A DNA stretch of 64,000 nt, taken from contig CM030366.1 of NCBI GenBank assembly GCA_017893485.1, positions 188,277,947 through 188,341,946 on the forward strand, given 5' to 3'. The translations under genes were made by a program, and so were the position numbers. This document shows, one piece after another, positions 1-11,194 of the stretch (its first letter is position 1; every line of letters begins with the position of its first letter). The stretch is from Hemerocallis citrina (Eukaryota; Streptophyta; Magnoliopsida; Asparagales; Asphodelaceae). Under the pieces are notes generated by a model that did no database searches, was not told where the DNA came from, and saw nothing but the letters and a program-made list of their open reading frames with translations.

Positions 1-293
1 AACAAAACCGGGTGATATCCACCAAAAATATTTCGATTCTGAAAATAAAAATAACATAATAATAAAATAATAATTTTTAATACCATCCCGTAATTTTACA
101 GACATTTTCTCAAAAACGCATTTTACACGATTTTGTACAAGTGCACAAAATCGATACAATACATATATATATATACTTACTTGTATATATATACAAATAA
201 CTTTTTATTAGTAAAACCAAGAAATTTCCATAAAAATATTTTAATTTCAAAAATAATAATAATACAAATATAATATCCGACCGGGATATTACA
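1..293 (-). repeat. Edge of an LTR (probable Ty3/gypsy), cut by window start
   Basis: This AT-rich stretch ends in CCGGGATATTACA, directly before readable copia coding sequence. Read on the minus strand it begins TGTAATATCCCGG, the usual look of a plant gypsy LTR start (compare TGTAATACCCC at 18744 and TGTAACACCCTA at 17869). I infer an LTR or solo LTR inserted into the copia element, since the copia reading frame begins abruptly a few bases later. The other end and target duplication lie outside the window. No coding sequence was seen. Confidence 0.4.
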
Positions 294-298
294 TTCGC

Positions 299-2380
299 TG
301 TGTTTTCGTGGGATATGCACAAGATAAGAATGAGTATCGATGCTATCATCCACCAAATCAAAGGATGTATGTGATTATGGATGTTGTATTCCATGAAGAT
401 GAGATATATTTTTCTTCCTCTACGACTGAAATTCAAGGGGAGTACCGAAGTGAAGTTCAGACTCTTGGGTATGATGAAATAATTACCAGTCAGAATGAAC
501 AACTGGATACAAATAATGGTGAACACTTGAATGAAGACCTAGAAAGGGAGGAAGACCCTCATGAAGAAGTGCAACCAAGGGAAGAATCCCCTCTTGAAGA
601 ATTGCAACGAGTAGCGAATTTCAGTGAGAGTGAACCGTCAGAATCCTAAAACCAATCGTCATCGTTGTCCGAAGCTCCTAGAAAAGAACTCCTGCACCGT
701 ACTAATAGAGGTATTCCAAGACCCACTTATGAACCTGATCCCACTAGTAACATCAAATATTCCATGAGTAATTATGTATCCACTCATTGCTTGTCGAAAT
801 CAAATAAGTCATTGGTAAATCAATTATCTACTGTATCTATTTCTAACAGTGTGCAGGAATCCCTTACTAATCCAAGGTGGAAAGCAGATATAGATGAGGA
901 GATGAAGTCGTTGAAAAAGAATGAGACTTGGAAGATAGTCGAGCTGCCAGCAGGGAAGAAGCCAGTAGAATGCAGATGAATTTATACGGTGAAGTATAAG
1001 TCTGATGGTTCAATAGAGCGATACAAAGCAAGGCTGGTTGCCAAAGGATACACTCAAACGTATGGAATTGATTATGAAGATACATTCGTACCTGTGGCAA
1101 AATTCAATACTGTTCGAGTCCTACTGTCACTTACTGCAAATCTTGACTGGCCGTTGGAGCAATTTGATGTGAAGAATGCATTTTTGCATGGGGAATTGAC
1201 ATAAGTGGTTTATATAGATCTTCCACCAGGGTCGAACAGATCAGTCGAACACAACAATAAAGTATGTCGTTTGAACAAAGCATTGTATGGACTTAAGCAG
1301 TCGCCAAAAGCTTGGTTTGGGAGATTTACAAAATCAATGAGGACATTCAGATACTATAAGAGTAATTCAGATCATACTCTATTCCTAAAAAGGAAAGAAG
1401 GTAAAATTACTGCTCTCATTATTTATGTGGATGATATGATAGTAACTGGAGATGATCGTGAGGAGAGGAAGGCATTAAAGAACTACTTGTCACAAGAGTT
1501 CGAAATAAAAGATCTTGGCTCTTTGAGATACTTCCTTGGTATTGAAGTTTCTCGCTCAAGAAAGGGAATATTTTTATCTCAAAGAAAGTATGCTATTGAT
1601 TTATTAAAGAAAACTGGAATGTTCGCTTGTCAGCCGACTAGTACACCATTAGAAGAAGGACTGAAACTGTGCAACGAAACTGATCATATACCTTGTGATA
1701 ATGAAAGATATCAGAGATTGGTTGGACGGTTGATGTATCTTGCACATACACGGCCAGATTTGTCATATGCTTTAAGTGTTGTAAGTCAGTTTATGCATGT
1801 GCCATGGGAACAACATATGGATACAGTGATGAGAATTATGAGATATATTAAGTCTGCTCCAGAAAAAGGGATCTTATTTGCGAAACATGGTCACTTGAAA
1901 GTTGAGGCATATACTGATGCTGATTGGGCAGGATCTATAATTGATAGGCGCTTCACTTCAGGATACTTCACCTTTGTTGGAGGAAGTTTAGTTACATGGA
2001 GGAGCAAGAAGCAAAATATTGTTGCGCGCTCTAGTGCAGAGGTTGAGTATCGCGGAGTAGCTATAAGTATAGCGGAAGCTTTATGACTGAAACTCTTGTT
2101 GCAGGACTTAGGCTATGGTCCGAATGAACCTATGAAAGTATATTGTGATTGTCAAGCAGCGTGTGATATTCCTGCTAACCCGGTTTAGCATGATAGGACG
2201 AAACATTTAGATGTGGATAGATTCTTCATCAAAGAAAAAATAGATGAGAAAGTATTGAGATATCGAAAGTGAAGTCAGAAGATCAGCTCGCAGATATCCT
2301 AACCAAGGCAGTTTCGAATCGGCTCTTCTTGAAATTTGTTGACAAGTTGGGCATGTTCAATATCTATGCACCAACTTGAG
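299..2380 (+). pseudogene. Ty1/copia polyprotein, 3' half (integrase tail, reverse transcriptase, RNase H), decayed
   Basis: Pieces in order: the integrase C-terminal region (GYAQDKNEYRCYHP at about 308-350, then an acidic linker); the RT N-terminal region (about 850-980, then [13 protein letters not shown] and [10 protein letters not shown]); the RT core with YVDDM near 1425; and copia RNase H (AYTDADWAG near 1911, SSAEVEYRG near 2032), followed by the tRNase-like tail. Frame stops at about 646, 977, 1202, 2084 and 2187, plus a shift near 2265, prevent a full product. Several stops replace expected Trp or Gln codons (TGG to TGA, CAG to TAG). Gag, protease and most integrase are absent because the copy is interrupted at 293. 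It cannot be autonomous. Confidence 0.93.
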
Positions 2381-2386
2381 GGAGAG

Positions 2387-2579
2387 TGTTGAAATATAGT
2401 AATTGTATATTCTGTTTTCTAACCTATAGGAGACAGATTCCCCAAATCTCTAATCTCCTCAATTTTCTTTCAAACTCCTTTCTTCTTCTCCAAGAATGTA
2501 ACTCTTATATATAGATGTATACAGTAGAGGAATAAATGAATAAGAATAATAATTATTTTCCCCTAAATCTGTTTCAACA
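2387..2579 (+). repeat. 3' LTR of the copia element (193 bp)
   Basis: The LTR starts TGTTGAAATATAG after a purine-rich tract (GAGGGAGAG) and ends CTGTTTCAACA. The perfect terminal inverted repeat TGTTGAAA/TTTCAACA fixes both ends. A TATATATAG motif near 2506 may be its promoter. The 5' LTR is outside the window or lost. The first bases after it, CTTAA, should be the target duplication, and they fall inside an AMP deaminase codon series. Confidence 0.88.
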
Positions 2580-2715
2580 CTTAATGTTGATTTATTAGAT
2601 GTTTCTGCTGACAAGAGCAACTTTCATAGATTTGAAAAATTCAATCTCAAGTATAACCCTTGTGGCCAGCGTAGGCTAAGGGAGATTTTTCTAATGCAAG
2701 AGAATCTCATCCAAG
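2580..2715 (+). pseudogene. AMP deaminase exon remnant (3' part of one exon)
   Basis: The frame from the first base after the copia LTR reads LNVDLLDVSADKSNFHRFEK, then NLKYNPCGQRRLREIFL and QENLIQG. This is the conserved block of plant AMP deaminase (the EMBRYONIC FACTOR1 family), which converts AMP to IMP. It ends at a donor-like GTATCATTC in the position expected after LIQG, so this is genomic exon-intron structure, not a cDNA copy. The copia LTR interrupts the exon in the middle of a conserved segment, and CACTA-1 sits in the following intron 81 bp downstream. No further AMP deaminase exon was found, so this is a broken gene or captured piece. The assignment is from memory of the family motif. 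Confidence 0.75.
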
Positions 2716-2796
2716 GTATCATTCTACTAAATAACCTACTTTTTCCATATCTTGTATCTAGGTTGTAGTTGTATATACATCTAAGGAAACTTGCAA

Positions 2797-3060
2797 CACT
2801 ACAAAACATGTGCAATTTACCGGCGTATATTCCCCGGCGTTTTACCATTCGCGCCGGGGTAGGGAGTGACCAGGAATGGGGCGTCAGATTGGATGGTTAT
2901 ACACCGGCGGCCTCTATAAAATGCCGGGGAATCATGATATTCACCGGCGTTTTATTTGTAAACACCGGTAAATGGTATTATTCACCGGCATTTTAATAAC
3001 AAACGCCGGAGAATATACATACATTCACCGGCGTTCGTAACTTCAAACGCCAGTGAATTA
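2797..3060 (+). repeat. Left terminus and subterminal repeats of CACTA-1
   Basis: At least ten copies, in both orientations, of a short motif around CACCGGCG/CGCCGGTG or CCCCGGCG, spaced roughly 20-40 bp apart, begin directly after the CACTA tip. In En/Spm elements such repeats bind the TNPA-type protein. Here that role is inferred from position and layout. Confidence 0.8.
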
Positions 3061-3061
3061 A

Positions 3062-3331
3062 CTGAGATAAATCCCCGCGAACCTTAACATTTCGCTCGCT
3101 AATTCCCAAACCTAATTTTCCCCGCCTTCGTTTTCCCTCCTCCATCTCTCTATTTCGCGCGCTTCGCCTCCGACCCTTCGTCATCTTCGACAGCCCAATT
3201 TGATTTCCCTCCTCCATCTCTCTATTTCGCGGTGAATTTGCGATCGAAAACCACCGCTCGTCGCCCCGCTCTCTCTCTATCTCCTACGCCACTGCTCGTC
3301 GCCCCGCTGGTCGGCCCCCTCTCTCTCTTCG
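3062..3331 (+). other. CT-rich leader exon of CACTA-1
   Basis: The stretch is much richer in C and T than its neighbours (repeated CTCTCTCT and CCTCCATCTC). It contains a short duplication (CCCTCCTCCATCTCTCTATT twice, near 3135 and 3207) and ends at a good donor, TTCG|GTAATTAC. This fits a 5' untranslated exon of the transposase transcript. CACTA-2 has a comparable GC-rich leader at its right end. Confidence 0.5.
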
Positions 3332-3339
3332 GTAATTAC

Positions 3340-5003
3340 TCTTGATTTCTCTCATTTTCACTGTCAAAGATGCTGAATTCATGCATCTGATTGGCATCTT
3401 AGCATGATTTTTTTACCAAAATGGGTTCACTGTCAACTAAGTATGCTGTATGTATACCAAAATCCTCCAAATCTGTACAAGAATTGGGCGGAACAAAACT
3501 TGTGCAGGTTTATTTTGGAGCCACAAACATCATGATTTAGTTGGGATGAAGAATTAATAGAGAAACATATATGCTTAGATACTGGAAATTTTCATTTCCT
3601 TTTACTGTTAAAGAAACTGAATTCATGCATCTGATTGTCATCTTAGCATGATTTTTTTACCAAAATGTGTTGACTGTCAAAGATGGATGCTGTATGTATA
3701 CCAAAATCCTCCAAATCTGTACAAGAATTGGGCTGAACAAACCTTGGGCAGGTTTCTTTTGGAGCCACAAACATCAATGGTTTAGTTGGGATGAAGAATT
3801 AATAGAGAAACATATATGCTTAGATACTGGAAATTTTTATTTTCTTTACTGTTAAAGAATCTGAGTTCATGCATCTGATTGCCTTTTTAGCATGTTTTTT
3901 TTACCAAAATGGGTTAACTGTCAACTAAGGATGCTGGCTGTATACCAAAATCCTCCAAATCTGTACAAGAATTGGGCTGAACAAACCTTGTGCAGGTTTC
4001 TTTTGGAGCCACAAACATCATGATTTAGTTGGGATGAAGAATTAATGGAGAAACATATATGCTTAGATACTGGAAATTTTTATTTTCTTTTACTGTTAAA
4101 GAATCTGAGTTCATGCATCTGATTGCCTTCTTAGCATGTTTTTTTTACCAAAATGGGTTAACTGTCAACTAGAGGATGCTGGTTGTATACCAAAATCCTC
4201 CAAATCTATACAAAAATTGGGCTGAACAAACATTGTGCAGGTTTCTTTTGGAGCCACAAACATCATGATTTAGTTGGGATGATGAATTAATGGAGAAACA
4301 TATATGCTTAGATACTGAAAATTTTCATTTTCTTTTACTGTCAAAGAAACTGAATTCATGCATCTGATTGTCATCTTAGCATGATTTTTTTACCAAAATG
4401 TGTTGACTGTCAACTAATTATGCTGTATGTATACCAAAATCCTCCAAATCTGTACAAGAATTGGGCGGAACAAACCTTGTGCAGGTTTCTTTTGGAGGCA
4501 CAAACATCAATGGTTTAGTTGGGATGAAGAATTAATAGAGAAACATATATGCTTATATACTAGAAATTTTCATTTTCTTTTACTGTTAAAGTAGCTGAAT
4601 TCATGCATCTGATTGCCATCTTAGCATGATTTTTTAACCAAAATGGGTTCACTATCAACTAAGGATGCTGTATGTATACCAAAATCCTCCAAATCTGTAC
4701 AAGAATTGGGTGAGAACAAACCTTGTGCAGGTTTCTTTTGTAGCCACAAACATCATGATTTAGTTGGGATGAAGAATTAATAGAGAAACATATATGCTAT
4801 ATACTGGAAATTTTCATTTTCCTTTACTGTCAAAGATGCTGAATTCATGCATCTGATTGTCATCTAAGGATGCTAGCTGTATACCAAAATCCTCCAAATC
4901 TGTACAAGAATTGGGCTGAACAAACCTTGTGCAGGTTTCTTTTGGAGCTACAAACATCAATGATTTAGTTGGGATGAAGAATTAATAGAGCAACATATTA
5001 GTA
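3340..5003 (+). repeat. Tandem array A of the 244-bp CACTA-1 repeat (about 7 units)
   Basis: A unit of about 240-250 bp repeats head to tail. Landmarks in each copy are TTCATGCATCTGATT, ACCAAAATGGGTT, AATCCTCCAAATCTGTAC, CTTGTGCAGGTTTC and TAGTTGGGATGAAG. Copies differ by scattered point changes and small indels. No reading frame runs through a unit; short ORFs in the array are chance frames. The array occupies the place where the Transposase_21 coding region would be expected. Confidence 0.93.
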
Positions 5004-5028
5004 GCCATATTAGTTTCTTTTGTGCAGG

Positions 5029-5030
<2 letters not shown>

Positions 5031-5067
<37 letters not shown>
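5031..5067 (+). repeat. (TTA)n microsatellite
   Basis: About twelve uninterrupted TTA/ATT triplets at the end of array A, directly after a GTGCAGGTT that belongs to a truncated repeat unit. Confidence 0.95.
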
Positions 5068-5544
5068 TTGGGATGAGTAACTGATTATTAGTAGCCATGA
5101 ACAGAATAGTTCATGAGTCATCAAATCTTCTTGTTACCGTATTTACAGCACGACGCCCTCGTTATTCGTCCGATTCCTCTTCCTCAGCAAATACCCTTTA
5201 CCATCATCATCTCCTTGAACGGAAAGCCAAATACAGGGAAGACTATAGTCGAATCGATATTAGACTCGAACACAAGGTGTGCGATAAAATGCCACTAAGG
5301 TGGTTGTGATAATTTCCACAAAGGTAGTTTAGGGTTATGTTAATAGAGTAGATTGTATTAAGATTTAATTGTTTTTTTATACATTTTTGGAACCATGATT
5401 TCTTTATTTTACAATTAATTGTTTTATTTATTTGCAGCTAGGGTTGGTTTTAAAAAAGGTGAAATTAAAAATACAAAATGTCCTTTACTGTCAATACTAT
5501 TTAATATGTCAAATTTTAATTTCAGATTGTGTGCTATTGTTATA

Positions 5545-5820
5545 ATGGATAGAAGTTGGATTAGTAAACCACGATTATCCAAGGAGTACCGTGATGGTAT
5601 TAAAGATTTTATTATCTTTGCCAAATGACATTCCCGTGATCCCACCTAATCCTTTGTCCATGCCTTCGGTGTACAAATTGTAATTTGAGGACATGTGACG
5701 TAGTACATACACATTTGGTTGTCAACGGTTTTCATCAAGGGTACACACGGTTTCTTCAAGTTGATGAATGAAAAATTTCATAAGTGGTTTGAATCTCATG
5801 TAGGTGAATTAAGAAAATGC
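5545..5820 (+). pseudogene. CACTA transposase N-terminal (transposase-associated) domain remnant
   Basis: The start codon at 5545 opens MDRSWISKPRLSKEYRDGIK, typical of the transposase-associated domain (PF13963) that begins CACTA TnpD-type proteins. A stop follows after FIIFAK. In another frame the domain continues with Cys-rich CTNCNLRTCDVVHTHL and GFHQGYTRFLQ, matching the zinc-binding end of that domain. Directly afterwards comes NEKFHKWFESHVGELRKC, a segment normally found far downstream, just before DUF4216. So the middle of the protein, including Transposase_21, has been deleted. Non-functional. Confidence 0.75.
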
Positions 5821-5881
5821 AAGTTAATCTTCATTATATCTACATTATCCATGGTGCTGATACGATTTGCGCAAAATTAAT

Positions 5882-6558
5882 AGGTACATTCTTTGGGTCC
5901 TGAAGGTGTGTTATCTGAAATACAAGTACTTGCCAAGGGTCCCTATAAGATGGCCAAAAGATACAGAGGATACATATTCAATGGCTTTAGATTTCGTACT
6001 AAAGATCGTGAATGTAATTTGAAGTCTCAAAATAGTGGAATGGTAGTGACTTCTAAGACTAGAAGTTATGCTTCCAAGTCGGACACGAGGCCGGTAGATG
6101 GAGATCTCGACTACTATGGAGTGCTCACGAGTATCATTGAGTTGAACTATTTTGGTCATTTTCGTGTTGTCTTATTTCGTGGGGATTGGGCTGAGTTTGA
6201 TAGGAATTTTGCTAATAACAAGGATAAGTTAGGTTTCACAGTTGTAAACTTCTCAAAATTGATTCATATCGGTACACACATTAGCCACGAACCATTTGTG
6301 TTCCCATCCCAAGTGCAACAAGTGTTCTACATTGAAGATCCAACCCTTCCAAAATCGTATGTGGCTCTTGAGATGCAACCAAGAGATTTATTCCAACTGG
6401 GCGATACTTCAGAAGATGAAGACAGTGAAGCCATGAACAGTTACATTGCTTCTGAGTTTCCTATGTTTGATGTAAACACTACCGACGACGGAATTTGCGG
6501 GACTTGGCTCCGCAAGGATGGAGAAGAGGGAGATGTATTGGAAGATGTCGTATTGTAG
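5882..6558 (+). pseudogene. CACTA transposase C-terminal region with DUF4216 domain
   Basis: An open frame of about 225 codons follows an acceptor-like TTAATAG. Early residues VLAKGPYKMAKRYRGYIFNG and SQNSGMVVTSKTRSYASKSD, then YYGVLTSIIELNYFGHFRVV, form the DUF4216 signature of plant CACTA proteins. The C-terminal part (GFTVVNFSKLIH, PFVFPSQVQQVFYI) is also family-typical, and an acidic tail ends at TAG. No stop or shift interrupts this exon, unlike the exon before it. The conventional ATG is not obvious, so I treat it as an internal exon. The domain's biochemical role is unknown. It lacks the catalytic half, hence pseudogene. Confidence 0.85.
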
Positions 6559-6821
6559 TTTACTTGATTTTCATAGCTCAATATTTTATGTCCTGTAATT
6601 TTCGTGTCTTAAATCTTGTTGTAATATTATATCTTACAATTCCGAACATGTTGTATGTGAATTTAATAATTGGTTTAATTATCTTTCTATTTTCTACTGC
6701 TTGGTGTCATTTACATTAAACAATGCTTAGTGTCATTTGCATCAAACTATCATTGTAGTTGAATTTGTTACAAATCTCACTTTTTTAATTTTTTGTAATT
6801 ATGTTGGTTTGTTAATCCTAG

Positions 6822-6955
6822 GTAATAATGGCAGTCAAACAGAGGAGGGAGAGGGTAGCACGCCGCCTACTGTCGGGCAACCGGTTGGTGATAATGCAAG
6901 CAAATTCTCATCCTTTATTGTGGTAATAGCAAGGAACCCACGGATAATTCCACCG
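6822..6955 (+). pseudogene. Transposase_24 (Ptta/En/Spm) exon fragment
   Basis: An exon bounded by acceptor ATCCTAG and donor CCG|GTAAGTC reads NNGSQTEEGEGSTPP, then GQPVGDNASKFSSFIVVIAR. The GxPVGDNAxKxSS motif opens the plant En/Spm Transposase_24 domain (PF03004), which belongs to the TNPA-like DNA-binding product. The rest of the domain is missing, and duplicated intron and array DNA follows. Order and strand agree with the DUF4216 exon upstream. Confidence 0.65.
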
Positions 6956-7044
6956 GTAAGTCTTTAAATTGGTAATTTTGAAGATATTATAATTTTGAAT
7001 GCATGAAAGACACGTTTTAGTGTTTGTGAGTCTGCATTGTGGTT

Positions 7045-7365
7045 GTCGTCTATGTTTCTTAATTGGGCTGTGATTAGAAAGAAAGTGCTCGAGTGGAGAT
7101 CTGGAAACCCATATAGAGACATCTCGTTTATTATAATCTATTATTATTGTTGGACCAACCCCCTCTTGCTGTGTGCGTGTGTTGAAGAGAAAGAAGGGAT
7201 GAGAAAGAGTTGAGGAAAATGCCGCTATGTTAGCCTGGTGTATCCTCATTCTCTACCATTCCTCTTTCTGGCTCCATTTATGGCTTCTATATTAAATTGG
7301 TTTCCTTCCACGATGACAGTTCCGTAAAACTACACTTGATATGAGCCCTGTTCTTATTTTTCTTC
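7045..7365 (+). repeat. Segmental repeat copy 1 inside CACTA-1
   Basis: A block running from TTAATTGGGCTGTGATTAGA through CATCTCGTTTAT to CACGATGACAGTTCC and CTTGATATGAGCCC recurs at 7690-8015 and 10370-10765. Copies differ by small insertions. This one carries a unique CAACCCCCTCTTGCTGTGTG piece. No protein is recognised. I read it as intronic or spacer DNA duplicated together with array units. Confidence 0.8.
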
Positions 7366-7440
7366 AAACACTAATACGTGTCGTTCATGCATTCTATGAC
7401 CAACCCCACTTTGGCATATAGCATGCTTAGGTGACATTCT

Positions 7441-7642
7441 ATGACCTGCACAAGGTTTGTTCAGCCCAATTCTTGTACAAAATTGGAGGATTTTGGTATG
7501 CAGCTAGCATCCTTAGTTGACAGTGAACCCATTTTGGTAAAAAATCATGCCAAGATGACAATTAGATGCATGAATTCAGCTTCTTTAACAGTAAAAGAAA
7601 ATGAAAATTTGCAGTATCTAAGCATATATGTTTGTAGATCCA
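7441..7642 (-). repeat. Single inverted unit of the 244-bp repeat
   Basis: The plus strand here shows the reverse complement of the array unit: GACCTGCACAAGG, GGAGGATTTTGGTATGC, AAAAAATCATGCC, ATGCATGAATTC. It lies between segmental copies 1 and 2, while all other units run in the opposite direction. The ORF over it is only the antisense of the repeat. Confidence 0.88.
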
Positions 7643-7689
7643 GGATCACAAATTTTGATTGGGCTGTGATTGGATTTTTTAGTGACTAT

Positions 7690-8015
7690 CAACAAGTGTT
7701 CTTAATTGGGCTGTGATTAGAAAGAGAGGGCTCGAGTGGAGATCTGGAAATCCATATAGAGACATCTCGTTCATAATAATTTATTATTATTGTTGTTCTT
7801 GTCGCTCTTGCTATTGTTGCTGATGTCTCTTTATGTGCGTTTGCTGAAGAGAAAGCAGTTATGAGAGAGAGATGAAGAAAATGCCGCTATGTTAGCCTGG
7901 TGTATCCTCATTCTCTACCATTCCTCTTTCTGGCTTCTATATTTGGTTTCCTTCCACGATGACAGGTCCTTAAAACTATACTTGATATGAGCCATATTCT
8001 TATTTTTCTTCAAAA
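7690..8015 (+). repeat. Segmental repeat copy 2 inside CACTA-1
   Basis: Second copy of the block seen at 7045. It has the GTTCTTGTCGCTCTTGCT segment shared with copy 3 but not copy 1. The downstream part returns into a truncated 244-bp unit near 8163, so arrays and this block have been amplified as a composite. Confidence 0.8.
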
Positions 8016-8162
8016 AAAATGGGAGTTTTGGTTATCCAACAAACATGTACCCGCATACTTCCAAATGGCATTTCCTTTAGAAAGTCGGACTCCGAAGAAT
8101 CGATCTATGACTAGAATCTCCATTCAAAGCCCAATCAAAATTTGTCATCCTGGATCTAAAAT

Positions 8163-10320
8163 CTTCTTTGAGCCACAAACATCAATGGTTTAGTTGGGAT
8201 GAAGAATTAATAGAGAAACATATATGCCTAGATACTGGAAATTTTCATTTTCTTTTACTGCTAAAGAATCTGAGTTCATGCATCTGATTGTATTCTTAGC
8301 ATGTTTTTTTTACCAAAATGGGTTTACTGTCAACTAAGGATGCTGTATGTATACCAAAATCCTCCAAATCTGTACAAGAATTGGGTGAGAACAAACCTTG
8401 TGCAGGTTTCTTTTGTAGCCACAAACATCATGTCTTAGTTGGGATGAAGAATTAATAGAGAAACATATATGCTTATATACTGGAAATTTTCATTTTCTTT
8501 TACTGTGAAAGAAGCTGAATTCATGCATCTGATTGCCTTCTTAGCATGATTTTTTAACCAAAATGTGTTAACTGTCAACTAGAGGATGCTGTATGTATAC
8601 CAAAATCCTCCAAATCTGTACAAGAATTGGGCTGAACAAACCTTGTGCAGGTTTTTTTTGGAGCCACAAACATCATGATTTAGTTGGGATGAAGAATTAA
8701 TAGAGAAACATATATGCTTATATACTGGAAATTTTCATTTTCTTTTACTGTGAAAGAAGCTGAATTCATGCATCTGATTGCCTTCTTAGCATGATTTTTT
8801 TACCAAAATGTGTTAACTGTCAACTAAGGATGCTGGCTGTATACCAAAATCCTCCAAATCTGTACAAGAATTTGGCGGAACAAACCTTGTGCAGTTTCTT
8901 TTGGAGCCACAAACATCATGATTTAGTTGGGATGATGAATTAATGGAGAAACATATATGCTTATATACTGGAAATTTTCATTTTCTTTTACTGTTAAAGT
9001 AGCTGAATTCATGCATCTGATTGCCATCTTAGCATGATTTTTTAACCAAAATGGGTTCACTGTCAACTAAAGATGCTGTATGTATACCAAAATCCTCCAA
9101 ATCTGTACAAGAATTGGGTGAGAACAAACCTTGTGCAGGTTTCTTTTGTAGCCACAAACATCATGATTTAGTTGGGATGAAGAATTAATAGAGAAACATA
9201 TATGCTTATATACTGAAAATTTTCATTTTCTTTTACTGTCAAAGATGCTGGATTCATGCATCTGATTGTCATCTTAGCATGATTTTTTTACCAAAATGTG
9301 TTAACTGTCAACTAGAGGATGCTGTATGTATACCAAAATCCTCCAAATCTGTACAAGAATTGGGTGAGAACAAACCTTGTGCAGGTTTCTTTTGTAGCCA
9401 CAAACATCATGATTTAGTTGGGATGAAGAATTAATAGAGAAACATATATGCTTATATACTGGAAATTTTCATTTTCTTTTACTGTTAAAGAATCTGAGTT
9501 CATGCATCTGATTGCCTTCTTAGCATGTTTTTTTACCAAAATGGGTTAACTGTCAACTAAAGATGCTGGCTGTATACCAAAATCCTCCAAATCTGTACAA
9601 GAATTGGGCTGAACAAACCTTGTGCAGGTTTCTTTTGTAGCCACAAATATCATGATTTAGTTGAGATGATGAATTAATGGAGAAACATATGTGCTTAGAT
9701 ACGGGAAATTTTCATTTTCTTTTACTGTCAAAGAAACTGAATTCATGCATCTGATTGTCATCTTAGCATGATTTTTTTACCAAAATGGTTTCACTGTCAA
9801 CTAGAGGATGCTGGCTGTATACCAAAATCCTCCAAATCTGTACAAGAATTGGGCTGAACAAACCTTGTGTAGGTTTATTTTGGAGCCACAAACATCATGA
9901 TTTCTTTGGGATGAAGAATTAATGGAGAAACATATATGCTTAGATACTGAAATTTTCATTTTCTTTTATTGTTAAAGAATCTGAGTTCATGCATCTGATT
10001 GCCTTCTTAGCATGTTTTTTTACCAAAATGAGTTAACTGTCAACTAGAGGATGCTGGATGTATACCAAAATCCTCCAAATCTGTACAAAAATTGGGCTGA
10101 ACAAACCTTGTGCAGGTTTCTTTTGGAGCCACAAACATCATGATTTAGTTGGGATGATGAATTAATGGAGAAACATATATGCTTAGATACTGGAAAATTT
10201 CATTTTCTTTTACTGTCAAAGAAACTGAATTCATGCATCTGATTATCATCTTAACATGATTTTGATTGTCATTTTCATTTTCTTTTACTGTTAAAGAAGC
10301 TGAATTCATGCATCTGAAGA
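8163..10320 (+). repeat. Tandem array B of the 244-bp repeat (about 8-9 units)
   Basis: Same unit and orientation as array A. The CAAATCTGTAC landmark recurs near 8365, 8608, 8855, 9096, 9340, 9580, 9830 and 10075. Alternating variants (GGGTGAGAACAAACC versus GGGCTGAACAAACC; TTTTGTAGCC versus TTTTGGAGCC) suggest amplification in blocks of more than one unit. The array ends in two partial units around 10230-10320. Confidence 0.93.
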
Positions 10321-10369
10321 TTTAAGATCTAGGATGGTAAATTTTGATTGGGCTGTGATTGGATTGTTT

Positions 10370-10765
10370 AGTGGCTTTCATCTATGTTCTTAATTGGGCT
10401 GTGATTAGAAAGAGAGGGCTCGAGTGGAGATCTGGAAACCCATATAGAGACATCTCGTTTATAATAATTTATTATTATTGTTATTCTTGTCGCTCTTGCT
10501 GTTGTTGCTGATGTCTCTTTATGTGCGTTTGCTGAAGAGAAAGCACGGATGAGAGAGAGATGAGGAAAATACCGCTATGTTAGCCTGATGTATCCTCATT
10601 CTCTACCATTGGGTGAGAGAGATGAGGAAAATGCCGCTATGTTAGCCTGGTGTATCCTCATTCTCTACCATTCTCTGTTTCCATTTCTGGCTTCTATATT
10701 TGGTTTCCTTCCACGATGACAGTTCCTTAAAACTACACTTGATATGAGCCCCTTCTTATTTTACT
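10370..10765 (+). repeat. Segmental repeat copy 3 inside CACTA-1
   Basis: Third copy of the 7045 block, with an extra internal duplication of the GAGAGAGATGAGGAAAATGC to CTCATTCTCTACCATT part. After it the sequence runs to TTTTTTTTATAG at about 10811 and a short frame ending GNSDDQH and TGA, a possible final exon of the CACTA transcript. Confidence 0.75.
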
Positions 10766-11194
10766 TATATTTGGTTTACTGTTGAACTAAATTATTGTTT
10801 TTTTTTATAGAACGGTCACCCAGATCAAGGAAATTCTGATGATCAGCATTGAAGCTACTCGAGGGGTATGGATCTGTTGTCGGCGGCCTCTAGTTGTTGT
10901 TGTTATGTTGTTCTTGTTGTTATGTTCTGTATTGTTGTTTTAAGTAGTTGTTGAGATATTTGGGATGTTAATTACTGTATTTGTTAATTATGATGTTAAT
11001 TAAGCGGTGAATTTGGACGATTAATGGACTATGTGTGAAACTTTATTATCTTAATTAATTCTTGTGTTTGGTTGTGATTTCCGCATTAATATGCTTGAAA
11101 TTGGTTGATTCAGTTGTGAATTAGTTTACAGGTTTTTAAAATGAAATTGTGAATTGAAATCGAATGAAAAATTGGAGCAGAAAAAACTAACAAG

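Noticed and set aside
5097..5309. 70-codon Ser/Arg-rich ORF in CACTA-1
   Set aside because: No family recognised and a second overlapping frame is equally open. It may be part of a transposase leader, but evidence is too thin.
7441..7716. ORF of 91 codons
   Set aside because: It is the antisense of one repeat unit plus spacer, with no conserved domain.
3340..10320. Evenly spaced repeats that might be taken for a CRISPR-like array
   Set aside because: The whole 244-bp unit repeats head to tail without unique spacers, in a eukaryotic transposon.
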